Shown here: one piece after another, positions 24,960 through 33,575 of the stretch
How the letters are laid out: every line of letters starts with the position of its first letter
Numbering within the stretch: position 1 is the first letter of the stretch
Source: Thalassospira australica
GTDB taxonomy: Bacteria; Pseudomonadota; Alphaproteobacteria; Rhodospirillales; Thalassospiraceae
Direction: 5' to 3'
DNA: 35,224 bases
NCBI RefSeq assembly: GCF_000763295.1
Contig: NZ_JRJE01000010.1
Span: 1 to 35,224, forward strand
Translations under genes and position numbers: made by a program
Notes under the pieces: generated by a model
The model's input: the letters and a program-made list of their open reading frames with translations, nothing else
Databases searched by the model: none
Told to the model about the DNA's origin: nothing

Positions 24960-25780
24960 ATGGTCCACCCACCATCCACGCAGATATTTTGCCCCGTAAT
25001 ATACGCACCTGCATCCGAGCATAACAGTGCGGCAGCACCTTTAATGTCAATTGGGTTACCAATTCTTCCCATTGGGTTTTTCCCTTCAAGGCGGGCAATA
25101 AAGTCAGGATTTTCACGCTGCGTACTCTCGAAGGGGAATGGCCCTGGGCTAATGCAGTTGACTCGAATTCCTTGAGGCGCGAGGAAGCTTGCTAAATACT
25201 TTGAAAGCTGAATAACTCCTGCTTTTGCTGCACCGTAGCTAGGTGGGTTCGCGAAACGGTCACTATCGTACATACGATAATCAGGTGCCACGTGCCCGTA
25301 CATTGAGGCGATATTAACGATCACTCCCTTACTCTTTGAAAGTAGAGGGGTTGCCGCCTTAATTGTACGAAACACACCGTTCAAACAAACTTCTATATCA
25401 AGATCCCAATCGTCGTCTGAAATAGATTCAAACGTATTCTTACGGCCGGACCACCCAGTATTTACCAAAACATCCAGGCCCGCGCCCGTAATCTCAGCAA
25501 CTTCCCCACACAACGACACAATTGATGATCGGTCTGTAATATCCACGTCTAACGCTTTGTGCTCCCCCGGGAAACGCTCCGTCATTTGATCCACAAAACT
25601 TTGGCATTTCTGGCGGTCTCGACTTGCTACGATAACTCGAGCGCCGAGTTCGGCCAATGCATAAGATATCTCACCTCCAAGTAGGCCGGCTCCCCCGATA
25701 ACGAGCGCATCTCGCCCATTCAAGGAAAGCAGGTCAGCTAGGCTCGTTGCTTCTTTGGGATTGGAGTAAGGCGTCTGCAA
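24953..25780 (-). CDS. Short-chain dehydrogenase/reductase (PtmA-like), second paralogue
   Basis: 275 residues of SDR fold. The cofactor loop is G-G-A-G-L-L-G-G (about 29-36), the usual N-N-A is N-T-G (about 110-112), and the catalytic residues lie in N-I-A-S-M-Y-G (near 158) and S-Y-G-A-A-K (near 181). The Ser-Tyr gap is 23 residues and carries the same S-x-Y-G-x-x-A-P-D-x-R-x-Y insert as the SDR at 23237-24052. The only start that covers the whole fold is a TTG at 25780 with AAGGA 8 nt upstream; it lies inside the CMP-sugar synthetase gene, giving an unusual 47-nt overlap. Next to NeuA and a Gfo/Idh gene, it matches the ptmA-ptmB neighbourhood of Campylobacter. Confidence 0.85.
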   Translation of the reverse strand: MQTPYSNPKEATSLADLLSLNGRDALVIGGAGLLGGEISYALAELGARVIVASRDRQKCQSFVDQMTERFPGEHKALDVDITDRSSIVSLCGEVAEITGAGLDVLVNTGWSGRKNTFESISDDDWDLDIEVCLNGVFRTIKAATPLLSKSKGVIVNIASMYGHVAPDYRMYDSDRFANPPSYGAAKAGVIQLSKYLASFLAPQGIRVNCISPGPFPFESTQRENPDFIARLEGKNPMGRIGNPIDIKGAAALLCSDAGAYITGQNICVDGGWTIW

Positions 25781-26447
25781 TTACAAAGTCCTTTCTGTCA
25801 TCAATATCTATTACGCTATCGGCGGATATAACCTCAGCCCCCATCTTGCCGAAAAGAATACTTGGCCCTTCTGGCGGCAGTCGATTTGGGCGAAATGCAT
25901 AAACAGCACCATTCAACTGGTAAGCTGGCGACAGTTGTTGGCGAGGTTTCCAAGGTATTGCGCCATCTATAAAAGGTCGTACCCCCCTACCATCAAGCTT
26001 CCAGCATCTTTCGGGGTTGATTGATGCCTCATTGAAAGTAGCGATGGAGTCTAAATCCTCGTCAAACATTCGCTTCAAACATTTTGATATTAGCCCTGCG
26101 GACCGAAACGGTGATGTAGCTTCAAGCAAGACGATAATATCTGGCGGCTCGAATTCCGCCACCTTCATCTCGAAAAAGTGGCGTACCGCGTCGATAACCA
26201 AAGCTGTATCTGTAGAGAGCTCATCAGGCCGCAGGTGAACCCTTGCTCCCAAATCTTTTGCAACTGATGCTATTTTATCGTCATCAGTTGACACATAAAC
26301 ATCATCAATCTCAGGAGTGGCAAAGGCGGCCTCTAACGGCCATGCTAAAAGAGGTTTATCGCCTAACGAGAACAGATTTTTATAAGGCACCGATTTGCTT
26401 CCCCCTCTAGCAGGGGTTAAAGAAACGATGCGCTGATTGTTGAGCAT
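25734..26447 (-). CDS. NeuA/LegF-type CMP-legionaminate cytidylyltransferase (first copy)
   Basis: 237 residues. CTP loop P-A-R-G-G-S-K lies at about 12-18, K-N-L at about 23-25, V-Y-V-S-T-D (about 50-55), L-L-E-A-T-S-P-F-R (about 106-114), Y-Q-L-N-G-A-V-Y (about 176-183) and the terminal I-D-I-D-D-R-K-D. It activates a nonulosonic acid with CTP. Being in the same run as legB-legI makes it the better candidate for LegF (PtmB) than the copy at 18865-19590. It starts at an ATG 61 nt downstream of the Gfo/Idh stop and ends within the SDR gene. Confidence 0.88.
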   Translation of the reverse strand: MLNNQRIVSLTPARGGSKSVPYKNLFSLGDKPLLAWPLEAAFATPEIDDVYVSTDDDKIASVAKDLGARVHLRPDELSTDTALVIDAVRHFFEMKVAEFEPPDIIVLLEATSPFRSAGLISKCLKRMFDEDLDSIATFNEASINPERCWKLDGRGVRPFIDGAIPWKPRQQLSPAYQLNGAVYAFRPNRLPPEGPSILFGKMGAEVISADSVIDIDDRKDFVIADALLQSQRSNEPS

Positions 26448-26508
26448 CTCACTTATACCTGAAAAATACTTCTGAATATGCTTTTAGGCTGGCCAATTTG
26501 ACTTAAAC

Positions 26509-27537
26509 CTATGCCCAAGGGAAATTTTTCCTGGTCATTTCTGTATCCAATACCGCATCAACAAATTGCCCATTGGTTGACGCTGAGTGGTAGGCGGCGA
26601 CTAAAGATGCGACAACATTCCGACCATTTTGTCCAGAAGGAAACCCTTCACCAGCCATCAAAGCCGCGATAACCTTTCTAGTTGGCTCAACATTATCGGA
26701 CTGCGGGAAAGAGATTGTCTCACGCGCCCAAGGCATTCCGTAGCGGGTTAGCGGTTGATTCCGATGCTCCTTTAATCGACTGGTAACTATTACTTCTCCT
26801 TGAAGCTCATCAACAAATATATGACCATAATTTCCAGCATACATTACAGTCATACCATGCCCTTGATCATGCCCAATACTCATGCTAAGTCGCTGACCTT
26901 GTTCCGACGTAAAATAAAAATCCCCTGCTTGGTCAAAATATTGAGGACCTCGAGGGTTTTGAAAAGCAACGCCAGTAAAAATCGCAGATACCCTCGATGG
27001 CCAAACATCAGCTAGAAAGTTAAACGCTTCAATGTAGTGAGACCCATTCATAGCTAGCCCGAAACACCCCCCCACGACATTCATCGAAGTCAACTCCCCC
27101 AAGCGACCATCATTAAGAATACTTTTAACTATCTTATATTGAGGCATAAACCTCATTTGGTGGTTAACCGCTAATCTAGTCCCTTTCTCTTGGCACGTCT
27201 TAATCATTTGGTCGCACTGCTCTAGAGACACAGCCATCGGCTTTTCGCATAATACGGCCTTCGCAAAGGCATTGGCTGCACGACATACCAAATCACAATG
27301 CGTGTCTGCTGTGGTTGCAACAATTACCAAATCCGCAGCATCCAGAGTTTCGAGCATTTCAGATGCCTCAGCGAAACGATACTGAGGCGGAACATTAAAT
27401 TCCTCTCCTAGCCTATCCCTTGCTTCCAACCTTGGATCGCAAACTCCCTGCAAAGAGTATCCAAGCTCGAGTGCAGCCTGAGCGTGGGATCTTCCCATAC
27501 GTCCGGCCCCAATCAAATAAACCGATTTATTACTCAC
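26509..27537 (-). CDS. Gfo/Idh/MocA family oxidoreductase
   Basis: 342 residues. A canonical Rossmann start V-Y-L-I-G-A-G-R-M-G (about 6-15) is followed by E-K-P-M-A at about 96-100 and N-H-Q-M-R-F-M near 124-130. The second-domain stretch has G-S-H-Y-I-E-A-F-N. I place the start at the GTG at 27537, with GGAG 5 nt upstream, because it begins right before the Rossmann strand; a TTG at 27576 would add 13 unlike residues and has no ribosome-binding site. Substrate is unknown. A role in making the glucosamine precursor or editing legionaminate would fit the neighbours. Confidence 0.86.
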   Translation of the reverse strand: MSNKSVYLIGAGRMGRSHAQAALELGYSLQGVCDPRLEARDRLGEEFNVPPQYRFAEASEMLETLDAADLVIVATTADTHCDLVCRAANAFAKAVLCEKPMAVSLEQCDQMIKTCQEKGTRLAVNHQMRFMPQYKIVKSILNDGRLGELTSMNVVGGCFGLAMNGSHYIEAFNFLADVWPSRVSAIFTGVAFQNPRGPQYFDQAGDFYFTSEQGQRLSMSIGHDQGHGMTVMYAGNYGHIFVDELQGEVIVTSRLKEHRNQPLTRYGMPWARETISFPQSDNVEPTRKVIAALMAGEGFPSGQNGRNVVASLVAAYHSASTNGQFVDAVLDTEMTRKNFPWA

Positions 27538-27582
27538 GTTTTCTCCATCACATAAAAATGCATGACACAATGGCAATATTCA

Positions 27583-28230
27583 TCATTGCGCCTCATTCAA
27601 CGAAATAAAGTTTGAAATGATCTTCAATCCGACAGAACCACTTTTCTCAGGATGGAACTGGAGGCCATATAGATTGCCCCTCCGGACGGCAGCGCACAAT
27701 TCGACACCATTATAAGAGCAGGTGGCCAACACATCATTTTCATCTTTGACAAAAGCCGCGTATGAATGGATGAAATAACATGATGCACCGAAATGGATCC
27801 CATCTAGGACACTATCATCCCATGGCTGATGTTTTGGCTCAAGTTCTTGCCACGTAACATGAGGCACCCTGTGCGATGTACCATCTGCACTTTCTTCCGG
27901 CACTCTCTTTACCTCTCCGGGTATTAGCCCTAGCCCCTTATGGAAACCAAACTCCCAGCTGCCATCAAACAACATTTGCATTCCAACACAGATACCTAAA
28001 ATTGGCTTACCACTTCTCACATAATCCAGGATCGGCTTATCGAGATTTTTCGAGCGCAATGCAGAAATACACTTACCAAATGCCCCTACACCGGGGAGAA
28101 TTAAAAGGTTTGCTGAAGAAATGACCTCAGGATCACTTGACAATACAGGTGTGCCTCCACAAACAGACACGGCACGTTCAACACTGCGAATATTTCCGGC
28201 ATCGTAATTAACGATAACAAGTTCAGCCAT
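27583..28230 (-). CDS. HisH-like glutamine amidotransferase subunit, legionaminate block
   Basis: 215 residues. L-P-G-V-G-A-F-G is at about 45-52, the nucleophile elbow G-I-C-V-G-M-Q at about 79-85 with Cys81, and H-P-E at about 193-195. It makes ammonia from glutamine for the HisF-like barrel just upstream, with which it overlaps by one base (TAATG), a strong sign of coupled synthesis. No histidine gene is near. The probable end user is the long amidotransferase at 21478-22797. Confidence 0.9.
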   Translation of the reverse strand: MAELVIVNYDAGNIRSVERAVSVCGGTPVLSSDPEVISSANLLILPGVGAFGKCISALRSKNLDKPILDYVRSGKPILGICVGMQMLFDGSWEFGFHKGLGLIPGEVKRVPEESADGTSHRVPHVTWQELEPKHQPWDDSVLDGIHFGASCYFIHSYAAFVKDENDVLATCSYNGVELCAAVRRGNLYGLQFHPEKSGSVGLKIISNFISLNEAQ

Positions 28231-29000
28231 TAAATTTTCCTCACTGGGATACCAGAATCTAATGCGCTTCTTCGGATATCTTGAACAGTTAAACGTTCGT
28301 AGTGCAGCATGTCTGCAATAGCAATGGCTTCCGGGTTAGCTGCACCAAAAAGGTCAATCATATCTTTGACACTGCCCATTCCACCGCTAGCGATTACTGG
28401 GATATTCACAGCGTCAGACACTTTACGCGTGAGTTCTATGTCGAAGCCTTTGCGAGTTCCTTCTCGATCAACAGATGTTAGCAAAACTTCTCCAGCACCT
28501 AAAGAAGCTGCTCTTTTTGCCCATTCGACAACATCGAGCCCAGTTTTTTCTCGCCCGTTGTCCGTGTATGCCTCCCATTCCCCTGACGCTGTCTGCTTAG
28601 CTTCAATAGAAATCACGATACATTGAGACCCATATACATTAGCCAACTCAGAAATCAGATCTGGTCTACTAACCGCAGCCGTATTAATGGCTACCTTATC
28701 AGCACCGCAACGCAACATATTTTCGACATCTTCAGCCGTCCGAATACCTCCACCAACAGTAATCGGTATAAACACATTTTCTGTCGTCAGCTTTACAATA
28801 TCACCTAAACCGTTACGTTGATAAAGACTTGCAACAACATCCATGTATATAATTTCGTCAACACCCTCTTTATAGTATTTCTCAGCAAATTTTGCAGGGC
28901 TACCCAACTTACGGAGGCCTTCTAGATTGATAGATTTTATTAAATTAGGCGCCTTAACATCAAGGCGGGCAATAATTCTTTTCTTATTTTTATCAAACAT
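28230..29000 (-). CDS. HisF-like ammonia-channel subunit, legionaminate block
   Basis: 256 residues of the HisF barrel. Here the first catalytic Asp is kept (I-A-R-L-D-V-K, Asp14), but the usual I-P-C-L before it is I-A-R-L, and the second cyclase aspartate, in the strand V-V-x-x-I-D-A-K, is glutamate (I-S-I-E-A-K, about 131-135). Other motifs remain: V-G-G-G-I-R (about 82-87), S-V-D-R-E-G-T-R (about 176-183) and I-A-S-G-G-M. It differs from the HisF2 copy at 4207-4965, in which the first Asp is lost. It is probably a channel and dock for the sugar amidotransferase rather than a working cyclase. Confidence 0.88.
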   Translation of the reverse strand: MFDKNKKRIIARLDVKAPNLIKSINLEGLRKLGSPAKFAEKYYKEGVDEIIYMDVVASLYQRNGLGDIVKLTTENVFIPITVGGGIRTAEDVENMLRCGADKVAINTAAVSRPDLISELANVYGSQCIVISIEAKQTASGEWEAYTDNGREKTGLDVVEWAKRAASLGAGEVLLTSVDREGTRKGFDIELTRKVSDAVNIPVIASGGMGSVKDMIDLFGAANPEAIAIADMLHYERLTVQDIRRSALDSGIPVRKI

Positions 29001-29016
29001 CTTACTTTACACCAAT

Positions 29017-30066
29017 TCACATAGAACCATCCAAATACTCTTCATTGGCAAGAGCCAAATCATCTGGACGCCCAACATCCCTCCATGCCTCCATGATTGG
29101 AAAGACGTGAGTCGGAAAATCTTCTTTTCTTATGTTTTCAAATAAAGTTGGCATATCCAGATAATTGTTTTTCTCAATAAAATTTAGGGCCTTAGGGTCG
29201 AGCAGGTAAATCCCCGCATTAACCAAATACTTGGATGTAGGCTTTTCTTCCACTTTCAATATCTTGTGCCCTTCGACATTCACAACTCCGAACGGAACCT
29301 CATAAGAATGCTCTCGCACACACATCGTAGCCATACAAGGATGTGCATGATGGAAATCAAGTAAGTTACGCGTATTTACCTGCGTCAACACATCACCATT
29401 CATAACCAGAAATGGCTCATTAATATCGTTATTTATCAAGGAAAGAGCTCCAGCGGTACCAAGAGGGGCATTTTCTTCTACATATTCAATGTTTAGCCCC
29501 CGCGTACTTCCATCACCGAAGTAATCCTTTATCATCTCACCTTTGTAGTTCAACGAAATGACGATATTAACGAAACCTTCACTTGCAAGTCGGTCAATTA
29601 TAATCTCCAACATTGGCTTTCCGCCGACAGGCACCATTGGCTTGGGTATAGAATCCGTGATTGGCCGAAGTCTTTTTCCCCGCCCCCCAGCCATAATAAC
29701 CGCAATATTAGGGATCTTTTTGCTATGAAGCAGATCATCAAGTGTTTCCACGCCCACTAAATTCCCCTGCTGATCTAAGATAGGAACATGCCGAAGAACC
29801 TTATCGACCATCATGCTTAGTAAGCGTTCCTTGTCATCCAGTATACTGGCGGTAGTCGGCGCAGAATTCATTACAGCAGATACCGACGATTCAAATGGTA
29901 TTCTGCTTAGAATTCCTCGTCTAATATCTCCATCTGTCACTGTTCCAAGTAATTTTCGCTCATCACTTACAACCAGAACAATTCTAGCTGGATGCGAATC
30001 AAGTATAGCGACAGCTTCTTCGATTTTGTCACTTGGCTTTAGAATTATTGGATCTACATTTTGCAT
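29017..30066 (-). CDS. ptmE: PtmE/LegX-type sugar-1-phosphate nucleotidyltransferase with CBS pair
   Basis: 349 residues. Two CBS domains (about 5-58 and 65-115) precede a nucleotidyltransferase domain whose signature G-G-R-G-K-R-L-R-P is at about 127-135 and P-K-P at about 141-143. G-D-V-L near 227 supplies the metal site. The CBS-NTP_transf_2 fusion is the hallmark of PtmE, which in Campylobacter makes GDP-glucosamine from glucosamine-1-phosphate and GTP and so starts the GDP-route to legionaminic acid. The CBS pair may sense adenine nucleotides. The start overlaps legI by 13 nt. No glucosamine-phosphate mutase or acetyltransferase partner for GDP-GlcNAc is seen nearby. Confidence 0.87.
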   Translation of the reverse strand: MQNVDPIILKPSDKIEEAVAILDSHPARIVLVVSDERKLLGTVTDGDIRRGILSRIPFESSVSAVMNSAPTTASILDDKERLLSMMVDKVLRHVPILDQQGNLVGVETLDDLLHSKKIPNIAVIMAGGRGKRLRPITDSIPKPMVPVGGKPMLEIIIDRLASEGFVNIVISLNYKGEMIKDYFGDGSTRGLNIEYVEENAPLGTAGALSLINNDINEPFLVMNGDVLTQVNTRNLLDFHHAHPCMATMCVREHSYEVPFGVVNVEGHKILKVEEKPTSKYLVNAGIYLLDPKALNFIEKNNYLDMPTLFENIRKEDFPTHVFPIMEAWRDVGRPDDLALANEEYLDGSM

Positions 30067-31166
30067 CGGTCTACATCTTCGATTAACATGGCATCCACTT
30101 GTTCGTCTTGAAGATAATCCCGATTTGCCGGCTTACCCAAAACGTCCCACAAAGCCATAGGCGAGAGCCCTCCTCCTGGTCTCTTGGCCTCCAAGTGTTC
30201 TGATCTGAAGATCGCCCCCCTTTTTATCGACTTATTAACTACGAGACTTTTCCGTGCCACTTTTATGTTCTCCCCTTCGGAGACACTACAACCCTTTTCT
30301 CTTGCCCCCAACATACGCTCAACGCACCTCACACTGGAAACAAGATCAGTGAGCTCATCCGGCTCCAATGATGCGGCATGATCTGGACCATTCATACCGC
30401 GGTCTAACGTAAAATGCTTTTCTAGTACGAAAGCACCATTGGCAGCAGCAGCAATAGAAGCCAATATTCCCTGCGTGTGATCCGAGTAACCTACAGGCAA
30501 GCCGAAGCGCTCTGCTAAAGTACTCATAGCACGCAAATTAACATCATCAACAGGTGTCGGATACTGAGTAGTACAGTGCAAGACCGTAACGTTTTGTCGC
30601 AACATTTCTTGACCACGCTGACTATTCAATGCTTGAATAAATGCGGACATGCTCGGGGCTGCGTCACTTTTTGCAGAGTAACCAAATGCCAACACACCTA
30701 GCGCATCAGAAATCTCTTCAATGGAGCTCATTCCAGTTGAAAGTATTATAGGCAGCCCTGTTCGAGCGGCCTCCAACAACAACAAGCCATTAGTAACTTC
30801 TCCAGAGGACATCTTCAGCCTCTTGACTTTTACACGTTTTACAAGGAACTCTAGTTCGTCCAAGCCAAACGGAGTCGACAAAAACTCAATCCCGACTTCC
30901 TCTGCATAAGCCTTCAGCTTAAAGTGGTCTTCTTGCCTTAACTCAAGTCTTTTCAGCATTTCGTACTGACTAATGTTTTGAGCATCATTTTTTTTCTGGT
31001 AATTCGCTCGTGGAGCATCTTTAGTCACTAAATTTTCCGCAAAGAAAGTTTGGAATTTTACAGCATTTGCACCTGCATCTGCAGCAGACTGGACAAGCTG
31101 CAAAGCCAAATCGAGTGATCCATTATGATTAACGCCAGCTTCTGCAATAATATATACTGAATTCAT
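30054..31166 (-). CDS. legI: Legionaminic acid synthase (NeuB family)
   Basis: 370 residues. It has all NeuB hallmarks: A-E-A-G-V-N-H-N-G (about 8-16), V-K-F-Q (36-39), F-L-S-T-P-F (about 95-100), L-K-M-S-S-G-E (117-123), L-S-T-G-M-S (142-147), C-T-T-Q-Y-P (198-203), S-D-H (228-230) and E-K-H (249-251). A C-terminal SAF domain (about 300-365) follows. The enzyme condenses 2,4-diacetamido-2,4,6-trideoxy-mannose with phosphoenolpyruvate. Gene order with legG and legC, and the overlap (ATGA) with legG, support Leg rather than Neu or Pse specificity. Compare the altered copy at 15299-16378. Confidence 0.92.
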   Translation of the reverse strand: MNSVYIIAEAGVNHNGSLDLALQLVQSAADAGANAVKFQTFFAENLVTKDAPRANYQKKNDAQNISQYEMLKRLELRQEDHFKLKAYAEEVGIEFLSTPFGLDELEFLVKRVKVKRLKMSSGEVTNGLLLLEAARTGLPIILSTGMSSIEEISDALGVLAFGYSAKSDAAPSMSAFIQALNSQRGQEMLRQNVTVLHCTTQYPTPVDDVNLRAMSTLAERFGLPVGYSDHTQGILASIAAAANGAFVLEKHFTLDRGMNGPDHAASLEPDELTDLVSSVRCVERMLGAREKGCSVSEGENIKVARKSLVVNKSIKRGAIFRSEHLEAKRPGGGLSPMALWDVLGKPANRDYLQDEQVDAMLIEDVDRCKM

Positions 31167-32356
31167 ACTACTTTCTCTTCTGGAAAATCATTCTGATCAA
31201 AGAATTTCTTAACTATAAGACTTTCAAGCCCAGTCGACTTCAATATATTCTTGATGTTGCGGCTAATTTTTCCCGGTTCTCCGTATGGGTTGGAGCCTCC
31301 TTGAATCTTTTCCCGAAACTGGTCGGACATGCAGTATTGTATTGCCCTAAAAATGTCATCGTGCGTGTCCTTGCAGTCGACAACGGAAGCAGCACGAACC
31401 CTGCCTTTCTGCCTATCTCCAATATTAACAGTTGGAGCCCCCGCAGACGGCGCCTCGATTATACCACTAGAAGAATTTCCCACCACAACATCAGCAATTT
31501 TCAACAATCCAAGGTAACGAGCTTGCCCTAGAGAACTTACCAGAACTGAGCGATCTGGATTTTTCTGCACATACTTCTCGAGTTCCTGATTTATTCGACG
31601 CCCTCCTGCATCTGCGTTTGCCTTGGTGAATACACATACCGCTTCTGGAAAACGATCAAGGGCTCCAAACAATGGCCCTACAGCCTCTTCTGAGGATTTA
31701 TGGTCTAAAGTTACAGGGTGAAAAGTGATAACAATTAATGGCGACCTTAAGGGCCTTCCCAAGAATTGCTCCAATGCCTTTCGATCAGGTAGATCAATTC
31801 TCACGAAGTTATCCAAGCCCGGGGCTCCTACTGCATGAACATTTTTAGGGTTTTCTCCTAATTGCATCACTCGCCTACGATAGAGCTCAGTTGAGGTAAA
31901 ATGTATATGTGCCATCTTTGTAACTGCATGCCTAATGCTCTCATCTACCGCTCCTTCGGTAGTTTCACCTCCGTGAATATGAGCAATAGGAATATGCATC
32001 AGCATAGCGGCCTGAGCCGCCGCAAGAATTTCATAACGGTCCCCCAGTACAACTACAACATCAGGCCCCAACCGGCTGTAAGCGCGAGAAAACCCTATAA
32101 CTCCTCGCCCCGTAGCTTCAGCCACCATGGCCGGAGTGTCACCCTCAGGCAACAGATTTACTTTCTCAGTAATTTCAAACCCGTCATCCTCAATGAAAGT
32201 AAAAGTGTTACCAAACTCCTCGGATAAATGTGCGCCTGTGACAATCAATTGTAGATCTAGTTCATCGTCATCACGAATATCAAACAGTAGGCCGGATAAT
32301 ATCCCATACTCTGCACGCGTCCCAGTCACCACGCAAATCTTGCGTCTAGGCGTCAT
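31163..32356 (-). CDS. legG: Hydrolysing nucleotide-sugar 2-epimerase LegG (NeuC family)
   Basis: 397 residues. Motifs of the hydrolysing UDP-GlcNAc 2-epimerase/NeuC group (TIGR03568-type) are V-T-G-T-R-A-E-Y-G (10-18), V-L-G-D-R-Y-E (about 103-109), H-I-H-G-G-E (126-131), and G-N-S-S-S-G-I-I-E-A near 293-302. LegG releases the free 2,4-diacetamido-2,4,6-trideoxy-mannose from its nucleotide with inversion at C2. Perfect GGAGG lies 6 nt before the ATG, which overlaps legC by 11 nt. The neighbours legB, legC and legI make the assignment secure; whether the substrate is GDP- or UDP-linked rests on ptmE. Confidence 0.92.
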   Translation of the reverse strand: MTPRRKICVVTGTRAEYGILSGLLFDIRDDDELDLQLIVTGAHLSEEFGNTFTFIEDDGFEITEKVNLLPEGDTPAMVAEATGRGVIGFSRAYSRLGPDVVVVLGDRYEILAAAQAAMLMHIPIAHIHGGETTEGAVDESIRHAVTKMAHIHFTSTELYRRRVMQLGENPKNVHAVGAPGLDNFVRIDLPDRKALEQFLGRPLRSPLIVITFHPVTLDHKSSEEAVGPLFGALDRFPEAVCVFTKANADAGGRRINQELEKYVQKNPDRSVLVSSLGQARYLGLLKIADVVVGNSSSGIIEAPSAGAPTVNIGDRQKGRVRAASVVDCKDTHDDIFRAIQYCMSDQFREKIQGGSNPYGEPGKISRNIKNILKSTGLESLIVKKFFDQNDFPEEKVV

Positions 32357-33560
32357 GTGCTACCTCCGCTAAATAGGAACTACTGGGCATATTAATTATC
32401 CTCATAGCCATACCTTCCGCGCAGGACAAGTCCATGCGCGGATTATCTGCGAACATTGGCAACGTGTGCATTAAGTTCCAAACTGGACGACACGAAAGCC
32501 CCGCTTCATTCAGGGCTAACAACACTTGATCTCGTTGCTCTGAGGACGTCCCCGGTCTAAGAACAATCGCATTCAACCAATGATTTGAACTAGAGTCGTC
32601 TGGTGCCCGCAGCACTTGAACTCCAGGAAAGCCCTCAAGAGCCTTTTCATAAACCCCAGCCAACTTTTTCTTCAGCTTTATCCTAGTGTCCAATTGCTCT
32701 AGTTGAGCACACCCCAAAGCCGCATTGATATTGGGCATTCGGTAATTGTAACCAATACAGTCATGCTCATAAAGCCATGGATGAGCGCGTTTTGCTGTTG
32801 TGCAGAGATGACGAACACGCTTGGCAAGCTCCTCACTATTCGTTAGAACAGCTCCCCCACCCCCAGTCGTAATGATTTTGTTTCCGTTGAAACTCAAAGC
32901 AGAAGCTGCTCCGAAAGATCCGACTGGTTGGCGCCGATAAGTGGACCCCAATGCTTCGGCCGCATCCTCAACAATTACCATGCCATACTGCGTTGCAAGA
33001 TCGACCAGCGGCTGAATATCCATTGGAACGCCAAATACATGCATGGGCATTACGGCGCGCAACACACGGCCTGTATTGCGGTTACGATAAATAGGCCCAT
33101 GCGGACCTTCGCCATCCCTGATTGCAATTTCTTCAAGATACTCAGCCAATTTAGGCACGTCGACACCAAGGCGTTGAGTATCACAATCAACAAAATGCGC
33201 GACTGCTCCCGCATGAGCTACTGCATTTGCTGTAGCGACAAACGTTAAAGCAGGGACAAAAACTTCGTCATTTGCAACAACACCAATTGCCATTAAGGCA
33301 GCATGAAGCGCTGCAGTGCCGTTTACAGTGGCAATCGCATGCTTAACACCACACTTATCAGCCAAGTCCTGTTCGAAACGATCAACAAAAGCCCCAACAG
33401 AAGAAACCCAACCATCATCTAAACAAGATTTCACATACTCCCATTCTCGGCCCCGGAACTCCGGCTCATGCAGCGGGAAAGCTTCCTGTCCTTTGGGAAG
33501 GGCTGCACGCAAAGTCCCAACCAGCGTCTTAATTTCCATATCGCTTAGAGGGCTACTCAA
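32346..33560 (-). CDS. legC: LegC-type PLP aminotransferase (DegT/DnrJ/EryC1)
   Basis: 404 residues. PLP-binding motifs are V-N-G-T-A-A-L (about 79-85), V-E-D-A-A-E (Asp199) and S-F-N-G-N-K (Lys228 as the Schiff-base lysine). An H-E-P near 30 and the S-S-V-G-x-F-V-D-x-F segment near 53-62 match LegC. It transfers an amino group from glutamate to C4 of the 4-keto sugar made by LegB. It starts with TTG, preceded by a perfect AGGAGG 7-8 nt upstream and 15 nt after the legB stop; an internal ATG at 33539 has no such site. The unusual start may tune the amount. Confidence 0.92.
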   Translation of the reverse strand: MSSPLSDMEIKTLVGTLRAALPKGQEAFPLHEPEFRGREWEYVKSCLDDGWVSSVGAFVDRFEQDLADKCGVKHAIATVNGTAALHAALMAIGVVANDEVFVPALTFVATANAVAHAGAVAHFVDCDTQRLGVDVPKLAEYLEEIAIRDGEGPHGPIYRNRNTGRVLRAVMPMHVFGVPMDIQPLVDLATQYGMVIVEDAAEALGSTYRRQPVGSFGAASALSFNGNKIITTGGGGAVLTNSEELAKRVRHLCTTAKRAHPWLYEHDCIGYNYRMPNINAALGCAQLEQLDTRIKLKKKLAGVYEKALEGFPGVQVLRAPDDSSSNHWLNAIVLRPGTSSEQRDQVLLALNEAGLSCRPVWNLMHTLPMFADNPRMDLSCAEGMAMRIINMPSSSYLAEVAHDA

Positions 33561-33575
33561 GTCAGTACCTCCTGC

